From Mycobacterium angelicum (GTDB taxonomy: Bacteria; Actinomycetota; Actinomycetes; Mycobacteriales; Mycobacteriaceae), in contig NZ_MVHE01000009.1 of NCBI RefSeq assembly GCF_002086155.1, positions 82,470 to 146,469 on the forward strand: DNA of 64,000 bases, read 5' to 3'. The number at the start of each line of letters is the position of its first letter. The first letter of the stretch is position 1. The notes under the pieces were generated by a model that did no database searches, was not told the origin of the DNA, and saw only the letters and a list, made by a program, of their open reading frames with translations. Both the position numbers and the translations under genes were made by a program. Below are positions 29,014 through 37,683 of the stretch, in pieces.

Positions 29014-29664
29014 CTACTGGGCGCGGCTGACCATGTCGAGTAGGCGGTCGCGGTCGGCGATATCGGAGGCCAGGCATTCGGCGATGGTGCGCAGCTTGAT
29101 GTTGAGGTCTTGTGACAGCTTGGTCAGCAGTTGGAAGGCGTCGCTGGCGTCGACCTGAAAGCGCAGCATCACCATCCCGAGGGCCTGGTCGATCACCGCG
29201 CGCCGTGCCGCGACCGCGGTCATCGCCTCGGAAAGGCGTTGCTGGACATCGGTATTGAGCTGTTTGGTGATGTCGACATAAAAGCCGGAGGTGCCGGCGG
29301 GGACGCCGTCCTCGTCGTAGAACAGGTCACCCACCACGATCACAATGTGCTCGTCGCCGCCGGTGTCGATGATCCGGTGCCGGCCGCTGAACGGCACCCC
29401 AAAGCGGCGGACCTGCTGGATCAATTCGGCTACCGTCGGCCGGTCGTCGGGATGTTTGTGTGACAAAACCAATGCGGTGGTCGGCGTGACGGTGCCCGGT
29501 TCGTAGCCGTGCATATGGGCGACCTCGTCAGACCATTCCCAATGGTCATCGCGGGCCACGTAGCGAAAGCCGCCTACCAGGGACCACTGCTGTCGACGTT
29601 GCGATTTGTCGCGCACGTTCTCAACGTATCCGGAGCTCGCCGCATGGGCTTCCGCCACGCCCAT
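29014..29664 (-). CDS. PAS-ANTAR regulator
   Basis: About 216 residues. The N-terminal PAS domain (WSLVGGFRYVARDDHWEWSDEVAHMHGYEPG, HPDDRPTVAELI, RHRIIDTGGDEHIVIVVGD) is followed by an ANTAR domain at the C-terminus (AVAARRAVIDQALGMVMLRF, AFQLLTKLSQDLNIKLRTIA). ANTAR binds paired RNA hairpins and prevents termination; PAS senses ligand or redox state and may drive dimerisation. It probably controls leader RNAs elsewhere in the genome. The start was chosen at an ATG preceded by GAAG; a longer frame exists but runs into low-complexity sequence. Divergent from the SDR gene with about 90 bp between. Confidence 0.87.
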   Translation of the reverse strand: MGVAEAHAASSGYVENVRDKSQRRQQWSLVGGFRYVARDDHWEWSDEVAHMHGYEPGTVTPTTALVLSHKHPDDRPTVAELIQQVRRFGVPFSGRHRIIDTGGDEHIVIVVGDLFYDEDGVPAGTSGFYVDITKQLNTDVQQRLSEAMTAVAARRAVIDQALGMVMLRFQVDASDAFQLLTKLSQDLNIKLRTIAECLASDIADRDRLLDMVSRAQ

Positions 29665-29755
29665 TACTTCGCAAACCGGACAAGCAGCCGAAGCGGCGCA
29701 AATCGCAGCGCGTAGCCTCGACCGGGGCACACTTGCGTTCGGCTGGAGGACGGAT

Positions 29756-30541
29756 ATGTCGCGAACGGTAGTCGTCGGCGCATCAAGCGGGCTGGGCCGC
29801 TGTATCGGTGTCGGCCTGGCGCGGCGCGGCGCTCGAGTCGCCATGCTGGCCCGCCGTCAGGAACGCACCGAGGCCGCAGCGCAGGAAGCGGGACCAGGAG
29901 CCGTCGCCATCGCGTGTGACGTCACCGATGAGGCATCGTGCCGTTCTGCCATCAATGCCGCAGCCGATGCTCTAGGCGGCATCGACAACGTCGTCTATGC
30001 GCCGGCGATCAGCCCACTGGTCGCCATGGCCGACACCGACGCGGAAACCTGGCGGCGCGTCTTCGATACCAACGTCATCGGTGCCTCGCTGGTCACGGCC
30101 GCCGCACTGCCGCACCTGAGCGCCCGGGGCAAGGTGGTTTACCTGTCTTCCGACGCCGGCAGCTTCGGGCCGCCGTGGCCGGGGCTGGGTGCGTATGGCG
30201 TCAGCAAGGCGGCGCTGGAGCGGCTTGTCGAGGCCTGGCGAGCCGAACACCCCGATATCGGCTTCACCTGCCTGATCGTGGGGGAGTGCGCGGGCGGCGA
30301 AGGTGATGCGGCCACCGGGATGAACGTCGGCTGGGACCGTGAGCTGGCCATGAAGGCCTATCCGCTGTGGGTGTCGCGCGGCTGCATGCCCGGCAAGCTG
30401 ATGCCGGTGGAGGACCTGGTCGAGGTGGTGCGCACGATCCTGAGCACCGACGCGGCGACGTCGATGCCGGTCGTGATCGCCCGGGGCGCGCCGTCGGCCG
30501 CGCGAGTCTTCGACGCCGCCGGCGCTTCGCCCAGCGTGTAA
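29756..30541 (+). CDS. Short-chain dehydrogenase/reductase
   Basis: About 261 residues. Rossmann glycine motif GASSGLGRCIG near the N-terminus, DVTDE for the adenine ring, NNVVYAP-type NAG strand replaced by VVYAPAIS, and the catalytic YxxxK as YGVSK with an upstream Ser in VYLSSDAG. So it is a classical SDR oxidoreductase with unknown substrate. GGAGGA lies 5 nt before the ATG. The last third diverges from well-known metabolic SDRs (GECAGGEGDAATGMNVGWD), which may form a distinct substrate lid. Confidence 0.9.
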   Translation: MSRTVVVGASSGLGRCIGVGLARRGARVAMLARRQERTEAAAQEAGPGAVAIACDVTDEASCRSAINAAADALGGIDNVVYAPAISPLVAMADTDAETWRRVFDTNVIGASLVTAAALPHLSARGKVVYLSSDAGSFGPPWPGLGAYGVSKAALERLVEAWRAEHPDIGFTCLIVGECAGGEGDAATGMNVGWDRELAMKAYPLWVSRGCMPGKLMPVEDLVEVVRTILSTDAATSMPVVIARGAPSAARVFDAAGASPSV

Positions 30542-30622
30542 GCATTGTCAAAATCTCGCCGAATTTTCGCGCTCAGTGCACGTTCGGCGCCCGTCGGGTG
30601 GACCGTCAACCGGACCGGGCGG

Positions 30623-31069
30623 TCAGCTGCCCGGACCGATCACGAAGCAACGGGCGCCGCTGCTATCCAAGAACACCTCCGACACCGCAGATTTAGCGAT
30701 GGCCGCAAACTCGAAGCGATGTACCTGCTGGCCCGCTTCGATATTGGCGTCCTGGGATTCGGTAGTGCCGTCCTTCTTGCGAACTACTGCGGTGACACTT
30801 TCGGCCCGCGACATGTTCTGCGGCTCGTGGAAATACCACACCTCGATGCCCTTGCCAGATGAGGTGGCCTGCCAGCCGTCGGCGTAATAGCACGCCGGAT
30901 TGCCCTCGGCGTCCGGCGGTGGAGGCGGACAGCTGGACAGTCCGACGCACGGTGCCGTGCTGGTGGCTGAGGTGGGCGAAGTGGTCGGGCTGGCATGCGT
31001 GGTCGCACACGCGGTGATGCTCGCCGAACCGACCGCTATGGTGCCCAGCAACCGAAGCGCCTTCGACAT
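30623..31069 (-). CDS. Small lipoprotein of unknown function
   Basis: 148 residues. Signal peptide with lipobox ITAC (Cys near residue 21), a Thr/Ser/Pro linker, then a short domain with CVGLSSCPPPPPDAEGNPACYYADGW and an aromatic strand region (GKGIEVWYFHEPQNMSRAESV, QQVHRFEF). One more Cys near the end (ARCFVIG). The pattern of Cys pairs suggests two disulfides. I do not recognise a family. GAAAGGA precedes the ATG. It lies alone between the SDR gene and the divergent cyclase/ATPase regulator. Confidence 0.75.
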   Translation of the reverse strand: MSKALRLLGTIAVGSASITACATTHASPTTSPTSATSTAPCVGLSSCPPPPPDAEGNPACYYADGWQATSSGKGIEVWYFHEPQNMSRAESVTAVVRKKDGTTESQDANIEAGQQVHRFEFAAIAKSAVSEVFLDSSGARCFVIGPGS

Positions 31070-31245
31070 TGGCGTCCTTTCGTCAGGTTTCTTCCGAACT
31101 GCCTCGAGCAATGCCACGATACGAAAGTGGATCGGAGCGGTGTTGAGGCAGTGACGCCTCTCGATGACAGTTCTGCCGGCCGCTACCGCGCGTGTGCGGC
31201 GGCGCGAGACGTCAAGGGCCGCCTGCACTGGGCCGAGGAGATGCC

Positions 31246-34200
31246 TTGACAAGCGATCCCAAATCTCTGGCAGCTTCGGCCTGCCGGGCATGTGGTCTGT
31301 CGCTGCGCGAGGGTGCCCGCTTCTGCGATGGCTGTGGAGCGGCCACCGGCAGCACGCCCGCGCCGGCCGAGTACAAACAGGTGACCGTCCTGTTCGCCGA
31401 CGTGGTGGGCTCCATGCAACTTGCCGCGAAGCTGGGCCCCGAGCGGTTACGCGAGCTCATGACGGAGGTATTCAACCGTTCCGCAACCGAAGTCCAGCGC
31501 TACGGCGGCACGGTCGACAAGTTCACCGGTGACGGGATCATGGCGGTGTTCGGGGCGCCGATCGCGCTCGAAGACCATGCACTGCGCGCCTGTCTGACTG
31601 CATTAGGCATCCAAGACAAGATCCATCAGTTTGCCGAAGAGGTCGAGCGCGACGACGGCGTCGAATTGCGGCTACGGATCGGACTCAATTCGGGTCAGGT
31701 GATCGCAGGCGAAATCGGTTCGGGCCCATCGGGTTACACCGCAATCGGCGAGCAGGTCGGAATGGCGCAGCGCATGGAATCCGCGGCACCACCGGGCGGA
31801 GTGATGGTCAGCGAATCCACCGCGCTGCTCGTCGAGCATGCCGCCGACCTCGGCGATTCCGAGCTGGTGCAGATCAAGGGCGCAACAGCTCCGGTCCCGG
31901 CGCGACGGCTGCTGGCATTGGGTGGCGGACGTACGAAGCGCCGGGAGTCCACGCTGGTGGGCCGCGGCTGGGAGCTCACCAGCTTGAACGGAATTCTCGA
32001 GCAGTCGATCGGTGGCGCCGGCTGTGTGGCGGGGGTGGTCGGGCCGCCCGGTATCGGCAAGAGTCGCACCGTCGCGGAGGCCGCGCGCCTGGCGACCGGT
32101 CGCGGCGTCGAGGTGTTCAGCACGTATTGCGAATCCCATACCTGTGACGTCCCTTTTCATGTCGTGGTCCGGCTGCTGCGAGCCGTCTTCGGTATCAGCG
32201 ATATCGCACCCGATGCGGCGCGAACGGCAGTCCGGGTACGCATTCCCGGCGCCAATCCAGAGGATCTGCTGCTGCTCGACGATCTGCTCGGAATCGGTGA
32301 CGCCGCAGTTGCTTTGCCTAGTATCACTCCGGACGCCCGGCGTCGTCGGCTGGCAGCGTTGCTGAATGCCGCAGTCCTGGCGCGCACCCGCGCAGCGGTC
32401 TATGTGATCGAGGACGCGCACTGGATCGACGAGGCCAGCGAAGCCATGCTCGCCGAATTCGTGACAGTGGTTCCCCAAACTCCGTCTTTGGTCCTGATTA
32501 CCTATCGGCCGGAATACCAGGGTTCACTGGCACGCTCACCGGGCGGCCAGATTATTGCCCTGGCACCGTTAAGCGCCGCCCACACCAGCGCTCTCGTCGG
32601 TGAGCTGCTGGGCGACCACGCCTCGCTGGCGGGCCTGACCGCACAGATCACCGAACAAGCCTTGGGAAACCCGTTTTTCGCCGAAGAGATCACTCGGGAC
32701 CTGGCGGGACGCGGCGTCCTTCACGGTGAGCCGGGCCGCTACGCCTGTCGGGAGGCAACCGCCACTATCACGCTGCCGAGCACACTGCAGGCCACTATCG
32801 CCGCCCGCATCGACCGCCTGGAAATCGGCGTCAAACAAACGTTGTATGCGGGAGCGATCATCGGCGCCCGCTTTACTTCCGACGTGCTCGACGCCGTCGT
32901 TGGCGGCACCGACGGCTTGGCCGCAGCACTTGAAGACCTGTTGCGTCTCGAGCTCATCGATCAAGTCCGGTTCACCCCGCACCCCGAATATGCGTTCCGG
33001 CATCCAATGGTCCGAACCGTCGCCTACCAGTCGCAGTTGAAAACCGAGCGGGCGGAAAAGCACCGGCGGCTGGCCGCCGTGATCGAGCAGCGTAATCCCG
33101 AGTCAGCGGACCAGAACGCCGCCCTGATCGCCGAACATCTCGAAGCCGCAGGAGATTTGGACGCGGCCTTCGGTTGGCACATGCGCGCCGGAGCGTGGTC
33201 GCATTACCGTGACCTGTTGTCGGCGCGAACAAGCTGGCAGCGTGCCGGTCAGGTCGCCGACCGACTGCCCGACGACCATGCGGGCCGGATCCGGCTGCAG
33301 CTTCAGGCTCGAACGCTGTTGTGCGCGACGGCATTTCTGGCCGGTAACTGTCCCAGCGAAACCGACTTTGCGGAGCTGCGCGAGTTGTGCGCATTGGCTG
33401 AGGACCGGGTGTCGCTGGCCATGGGCATGTCCGGTGTCGTCATGGCGCTCGCGACAAGTGGCCGCACTCGCGAAGCGGCCGAACTGGCGGGCGAATTCAG
33501 CGAACTCGTCGATTCGATCGGAGATCCGACCCTGACGGTCGGTCTCTTCTATGCGGGCACCTACGCCAAAATGGAAGGCGGCGCGCTGCGAGACGGGCTG
33601 CGGTGGGCGCGGCGCGCCATCGAGTTGGCCGACGGGGATCCCAGGAAAGGCAACCTCGTCTTCAGTTCACCGCTCGCTATCGCAACGGGGATCACGGGCT
33701 TCTGCAAGATGTGCCTGGGATTGCCGGGGTGGCAGGCCGATGCGGACGCCGCAATCACACTGGCCGCCCCGATCGATCACACGGTCCACGTCATGACGAT
33801 TATGTGGAAGTACGTATTGGCCATTCCGTTCGGTGCCATGGCTTCTGATGCGACCGCATTGCAGACCACCGCCGACGCACTGTGGCTCGCAGAGCAGACC
33901 GGCGACGAATTCGTGCTGGGATTCGCCCGGCTCGCGCATGGTTTCGCGCAACTGCACCATTGCGATGGTCACCGGGAAAAGGGCCGGGAAAAGGGCCGGG
34001 AAAAGGGTATAGCACTGTTGACCCAAGCCCGCGATTCCGTGGCCAGGCAGCGTTTTGTCGGAATGGCCCTGCAAATCATCGAGCCCGAATTGGCAAGGGA
34101 GAAGGCCAGAAACGGAGATCTTGACGGCGCCATCGAGCTGGCGCGCAGCGTCGTCGACCGAAGCTATTCGTCGGGCGAGATGATCTGGCGCTGGCTGGCG

Positions 34201-34464
34201 GTTACGGCCTTGGTGGAAGCATTGGTCGCGCACGGCACGGACACCGACCTACAGGAAGCGCTGGCCGCCATCGACCGGCTCGCGGCGGTGCCGACCGACG
34301 AAGGCTTCCTGCTTCACGAATTGCCACTGTTGCGGCTGCGTGGATTGGTCGCGCGGGCACAAGGTGACACGGCCGGCCACGACGAGTTCATGGCGCGCTT
34401 TCGCGCCAGAGCCATTGAGGTCGGCTTCGAACCACTTGCCGCTACCGCTGCGCCGCAGGAGTAA
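31246..34464 (+). CDS. Cyclase-homology / AAA ATPase / TPR regulator
   Basis: About 1072 residues. N-terminal zinc ribbon (CRACGLS...FCDGCGAA), class III cyclase-homology domain (VTVLFADVVGSM, KFTGDGIMAVFGAP), AAA/STAND NTPase (Walker A GPPGIGKSR, Walker B YVIEDAHWIDEAS), then about 550 residues of helical repeats, TPR-like. The metal Asps and the purine-binding Lys are present, but the transition-state Asn and the second purine contact are changed (IGEQVGMAQRM), so cyclase activity is questionable. It contains a short in-frame triplication coding REKG three times near 33975-34008. TTG was chosen as start because GAGGAG lies 5 nt upstream; a GTG-type start further upstream would add residues without homology. 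Paralogue of the gene at the left edge. Confidence 0.9.
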   Translation: MTSDPKSLAASACRACGLSLREGARFCDGCGAATGSTPAPAEYKQVTVLFADVVGSMQLAAKLGPERLRELMTEVFNRSATEVQRYGGTVDKFTGDGIMAVFGAPIALEDHALRACLTALGIQDKIHQFAEEVERDDGVELRLRIGLNSGQVIAGEIGSGPSGYTAIGEQVGMAQRMESAAPPGGVMVSESTALLVEHAADLGDSELVQIKGATAPVPARRLLALGGGRTKRRESTLVGRGWELTSLNGILEQSIGGAGCVAGVVGPPGIGKSRTVAEAARLATGRGVEVFSTYCESHTCDVPFHVVVRLLRAVFGISDIAPDAARTAVRVRIPGANPEDLLLLDDLLGIGDAAVALPSITPDARRRRLAALLNAAVLARTRAAVYVIEDAHWIDEASEAMLAEFVTVVPQTPSLVLITYRPEYQGSLARSPGGQIIALAPLSAAHTSALVGELLGDHASLAGLTAQITEQALGNPFFAEEITRDLAGRGVLHGEPGRYACREATATITLPSTLQATIAARIDRLEIGVKQTLYAGAIIGARFTSDVLDAVVGGTDGLAAALEDLLRLELIDQVRFTPHPEYAFRHPMVRTVAYQSQLKTERAEKHRRLAAVIEQRNPESADQNAALIAEHLEAAGDLDAAFGWHMRAGAWSHYRDLLSARTSWQRAGQVADRLPDDHAGRIRLQLQARTLLCATAFLAGNCPSETDFAELRELCALAEDRVSLAMGMSGVVMALATSGRTREAAELAGEFSELVDSIGDPTLTVGLFYAGTYAKMEGGALRDGLRWARRAIELADGDPRKGNLVFSSPLAIATGITGFCKMCLGLPGWQADADAAITLAAPIDHTVHVMTIMWKYVLAIPFGAMASDATALQTTADALWLAEQTGDEFVLGFARLAHGFAQLHHCDGHREKGREKGREKGIALLTQARDSVARQRFVGMALQIIEPELAREKARNGDLDGAIELARSVVDRSYSSGEMIWRWLAVTALVEALVAHGTDTDLQEALAAIDRLAAVPTDEGFLLHELPLLRLRGLVARAQGDTAGHDEFMARFRARAIEVGFEPLAATAAPQE

Positions 34465-34477
34465 TCACCAAACACGA

Positions 34478-35275
34478 CTATGCAGCTGACCGCCGGTACC
34501 GACCGTCTGGGCCGGCGGTAGTCCGGACGGCCGTGGCCGTCAACGCCGCGCCCCAAGCTCGGGCGGCACCCAGTCGCATGGCTTTCGGATCGCCGGTGGT
34601 GAGAAAGACCCGCGCGGAGTGGCCCGCGGCGGTTTGGGCGTGTGGATGCCGCGCGGCTATTGCGGTAGCCATCCGTTCGGACGGGTCGATCAGCACGGCG
34701 TGCGGCAGCGCCGCCGCGAACCAGGGATTGGCGGCCGGGTAGTGGGTGCAGGCCAGCACCAAGGCCTCTACCCGCTGCAGCGGCGCAACGATTCGGGCCA
34801 GATCGGCGCGGAACTGTGGTGACCCGGTACGGCCCGCCTCGATGTGTGCCGACAAGGGCTGTGCCACTCGGGATAGCACCACTCGCCCGGGCCTGGCCAG
34901 CGCGCGCCGATAGTGACCGGCGGCAATCGTGCGCCGTCCACCCACCACACCGATGGGACCGGTGATGTCGTCGGGAACGGATGCGATTCCATGGCCGATG
35001 ATTCCCTCCACCGGGACAGCCGCCGGGCCGAGCCGTCCCACCACCGTGCTGGCGGCATTGCATGCCAGCACCACCTCGGTCGCTCCACGCTGGGCGAGCG
35101 CCCTGACCACCGTCAGCAGGCGGTCCGTCAGCTCATCGACGACCATCCGGCCATAGGGAGTGGCTCCGGCGTCCGACCAGTACAGCACCGGCAGGCCAGG
35201 CGCCAACCGATCCAGAGCGTTCAGCAGGCCGATGCCCCCGATGCCCCAGTCGACGATGCCCAGACAGGCGTTCAT
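34478..35275 (-). CDS. Glutamate-racemase-like protein (Asp/Glu racemase fold)
   Basis: 265 residues. Both catalytic Cys motifs of the MurI family are present: VVLACNAASTVV near residue 70 and LVLACTHYPAANP near residue 175, plus the N-terminal GIVDWGIGGIGLLNAL. The usual first motif (D-S-G-x-G-G) reads DWGIGG, so the family is clear but substrate choice may be shifted from glutamate. It is cytosolic and cofactor-independent. The ATG overlaps the stop of the three-domain fusion gene upstream by 4 nt, so the two are cotranscribed. A housekeeping MurI is normally found elsewhere in mycobacterial genomes; this copy is likely a specialised racemase. Confidence 0.85.
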   Translation of the reverse strand: MNACLGIVDWGIGGIGLLNALDRLAPGLPVLYWSDAGATPYGRMVVDELTDRLLTVVRALAQRGATEVVLACNAASTVVGRLGPAAVPVEGIIGHGIASVPDDITGPIGVVGGRRTIAAGHYRRALARPGRVVLSRVAQPLSAHIEAGRTGSPQFRADLARIVAPLQRVEALVLACTHYPAANPWFAAALPHAVLIDPSERMATAIAARHPHAQTAAGHSARVFLTTGDPKAMRLGAARAWGAALTATAVRTTAGPDGRYRRSAA

Positions 35276-37206
35276 GGATAGGAGAGGGCGGCGGTCCGGC
35301 CTTTAGGCAGCGGCCCCGAATCGAATGCCAGCACCCGCGCCGACCCGGTCGCCGTCAAGGTCTCCAGTTCTGCCGCGGGGAAGCGACTGCCGAAATACCA
35401 GCGGTACTCGTGCTCGGCACGAATTGGATTGTGCTTCAGCATATTCAGCCAGTCGGGATGCGTCGTCAATGCGGTCAAGTCTTTGGCGAACTGTCGTCGC
35501 ACCAGCCGTGTCCGCAGGTGTGTGACTGCCGACCGGGCGAGCACCGGCAGCTCACGTATCCGCACCGGTCGCTCGACCATGTCGACCACCCACAGCCGTC
35601 CGCCCGGCGCCAGTATCCGGCGGATCTCGGCCATGACCGGGTCCCAGTCCAGGTAGCGGAAGGACAAGAACGAAATCACCACATCGACGTGGTCGTCGGG
35701 AATGTCCAGCGCGGGCCCGTTGACCTTGATAAACCGCAGCCGCGCGCGGTCGTGGCTCCGTTCGGCTGCCCGTGCGAGCATCCCGGCCGAGCTGTCCGCG
35801 CCGACGGCGAAGTCGATATCGCCCTGTTCGTCCAAGGCGCGCAGCAAAGCGCCGTTACCGCAACCGATTTCGAGTATCCGCAATGGCCGGCCGAGTTCGG
35901 CGCGGGCGCGGGCGCATCGGTCGGCGATCCAGCGCCACTCGGCACGGCGAACGCGGATGTCGGCGTAGGCGCGGTCGTAGAGTTCGGCCACCCGATCATA
36001 GGACCGGCCCGAATGTGCCTGATCACGTTGGGCGGGAAGGCTTTCCACCATTGGGTCGGCGGCACAGCCGCTGTATTTGCGGACCGAGCCCCGCCATCCG
36101 TGGGATTTCTTGCCGGGCGTGGCAATCAGGTAGAGGTTTGGGCGGGCCAAGGGCTGACGGCCCGCCCACGCGAAATGGTCTTTGCGGGCGGAGACGGTGG
36201 TGTAGTTCTGGTTGCCGAACGTGGGAACGCCGAAGACGTCGGCGAAGAAGGGCGCGAACCAGCGCGCGGTCCGGCAGGCGTGGAAGTACGCCCGCCCATT
36301 CGCGGCGAACGGAATCTTCATGGCTTGCCATTCGTGCGGCGAAAACTGCTCGGGCCATTGCGTCGAGCCGAACATGGGACCATACATCCCGGCATGGCTG
36401 ATCAGGTGCAGCTCAAGGAGTTCCTGACCCGACTCGGCCAGCCAGGCCAATTCGGCGGTGAAGTCGGCCTTGTGATGCAGCCCGGACACGGTGACCTCGG
36501 CGCGGGGATGGGCCGCGGCCAGTTCGCGGCTCATGGTTGCAGCGGCCGCCGCGAACTCGGCCGATCCGCCGCGGTATTGGGTGGTGTGGGCCACCCAAAT
36601 CACGGGCCGTCGTTCTGTTTTGGGTGCGATGTCGGCGAAGGGGATCCGCGGGTGTTCGTCCTGCGGGATCCAGGCACCGTAATCGCCGACCAGCTCCATC
36701 GCCTCGGCCTTTTGCAAGTCGAAGACCCGCATGCCGGCCGGTGGCGGGCTGTAGAGGTGCAGGCTCAAGCCGCCCACTTCAGCCGTCATGTCGTGAATCA
36801 CGGCAGAGTCAATTTGAATCGCGGTGTCCATTGGCCTGCTGGCCGTCTCGGTGACGGCCAGATCTGCGCCGTGCCAATCGAACCGCCGCTCTGAGAAGGT
36901 GCCCTCTACCGCGACCACGAAGCCGCCTGAGCCGCCGTGGTCATGCGGCGCGCAGCTGTGTCCCGGACGCCAGCGTGCCAGCATGATCTCGACGTTGTCG
37001 TCGACGCGCAGGATTGACCGCGAATACGGCTCGCCGTCCTTGGGTTCGAGTGCCAGTGCGTTAAGCATCGGCCGGGCCGCCGAGACTCGCGCGAGCAACT
37101 CGGTCCCGGGGAGCTCGCCGCGGACGGCAACGGCGGCCAAGGCGTCGAAAAGCGAGGCGAGGTCTGTGCGCCCGTCCCGCGACGGGCGGCAGGTGATGAT
37201 GTTCAT
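35272..37206 (-). CDS. Fusion: cysteine-dioxygenase-like, caspase-like, methyltransferase
   Basis: 644 residues in three parts. Residues 20-170: cupin of cysteine dioxygenase type, iron ligands H88 and H90 (CAPHDHGG) and probably H150 (SLHLYSPP). Residues 200-385: an unannotated-looking domain with LLELHLISHAGMYG (H271) and RAYFHACRTARWF (C311); a His then a Cys at the ends of buried strands, 39 residues apart, is the layout of clan CD (caspase/CHAT) peptidases. Residues 400-640: class I methyltransferase with ILEIGCGNGALLRAL and FLSFRYLDWDPVM. So one chain could oxidise a thiol, cleave or process a peptide bond and methylate. Overlaps the racemase-like gene by 4 nt. The ATG is preceded by phased TTGCGTG repeats. 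Functions of the first and third parts are family-based; the middle part is inference. Confidence 0.8.
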   Translation of the reverse strand: MNIITCRPSRDGRTDLASLFDALAAVAVRGELPGTELLARVSAARPMLNALALEPKDGEPYSRSILRVDDNVEIMLARWRPGHSCAPHDHGGSGGFVVAVEGTFSERRFDWHGADLAVTETASRPMDTAIQIDSAVIHDMTAEVGGLSLHLYSPPPAGMRVFDLQKAEAMELVGDYGAWIPQDEHPRIPFADIAPKTERRPVIWVAHTTQYRGGSAEFAAAAATMSRELAAAHPRAEVTVSGLHHKADFTAELAWLAESGQELLELHLISHAGMYGPMFGSTQWPEQFSPHEWQAMKIPFAANGRAYFHACRTARWFAPFFADVFGVPTFGNQNYTTVSARKDHFAWAGRQPLARPNLYLIATPGKKSHGWRGSVRKYSGCAADPMVESLPAQRDQAHSGRSYDRVAELYDRAYADIRVRRAEWRWIADRCARARAELGRPLRILEIGCGNGALLRALDEQGDIDFAVGADSSAGMLARAAERSHDRARLRFIKVNGPALDIPDDHVDVVISFLSFRYLDWDPVMAEIRRILAPGGRLWVVDMVERPVRIRELPVLARSAVTHLRTRLVRRQFAKDLTALTTHPDWLNMLKHNPIRAEHEYRWYFGSRFPAAELETLTATGSARVLAFDSGPLPKGRTAALSYP

Positions 37207-37230
37207 GAACGCAAGGTTGTCGCCGACGGC

Positions 37231-37259
37231 TTGCGTGTTTCTTGCGTGATCCTTGCGTG
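37231..37259. promoter_or_regulatory. Three TTGCGTG direct repeats at exact 11-bp spacing
   Basis: TTGCGTG starts at 37231, 37242 and 37253. The block is between the divergent fusion gene (start 37206) and VOC-protein gene (start 37318). Heptamers repeated every 11 bp are the known binding layout of SARP/BTAD regulators such as the EmbR-like protein in this window. It could serve either direction; it is nearer to the fusion gene. Confidence 0.6.
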
Positions 37260-37317
37260 ATCCGACCGAGACGAAATTCGAACGCCACAGCAAATGCCGG
37301 CCTGACAGACTCTTGTC

Positions 37318-37683
37318 GTGTCAGAAATCGACTTCACCTCGATAGCGCCGATCCTTCCCGTCCGAAATATCGACGCCGCCCTGCAGCGCTACCGCCGGCT
37401 CGGCTTCGAGGCCCGCGGCTATGAGGGCCCGGAGCGTTACGGCTTTGTCGACCGGGGACCCGTCCAGATGCACCTCACCGAGTGGGCCGAGCATGACCCA
37501 CTGACCACGGCATCCAGCGTCTACCTCTACGTCAGTGACGCCGAAGCTCTCTATGACGAATGGAAGGCGTTGGAGAACCTCGGCGGTCGCTTGCACCCAC
37601 CGCACGACACCCCGTACGGCTTGCGCGAATTCGCCTATGTCGATCCCGACGGCACCCTGCACCGCATCGGCTCGCCGCTTTAG
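37318..37683 (+). CDS. Glyoxalase/bleomycin-resistance (VOC) family protein
   Basis: 121 residues, one VOC module. The N-terminal strand PILPVRNIDAALQRYRRLGFEARGY and the C-terminal strand LREFAYVDPDGTLHRIGSPL are the classic bleomycin-resistance protein pattern; the Glu/His metal positions of glyoxalase I are not all retained (HLTEWAEHD, YLYVSDAEAL), so it may bind a small molecule rather than catalyse. GTG start. It is divergent from the three-domain fusion gene and shares the repeat-containing intergenic region, so coregulation is possible. It could protect from a product of that operon; this is speculation. Confidence 0.87.
   Translation: MSEIDFTSIAPILPVRNIDAALQRYRRLGFEARGYEGPERYGFVDRGPVQMHLTEWAEHDPLTTASSVYLYVSDAEALYDEWKALENLGGRLHPPHDTPYGLREFAYVDPDGTLHRIGSPL

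Noticed and set aside
29606..29755. Longer start for the SDR gene
   Set aside because: Those codons oppose the PAS-ANTAR start and GGAGGA lies right before the ATG at 29756.
35410..36894. 494-codon plus-strand frame opposite the three-domain fusion gene
   Set aside because: No recognisable motif, whereas the minus frame has CDO and methyltransferase signatures.
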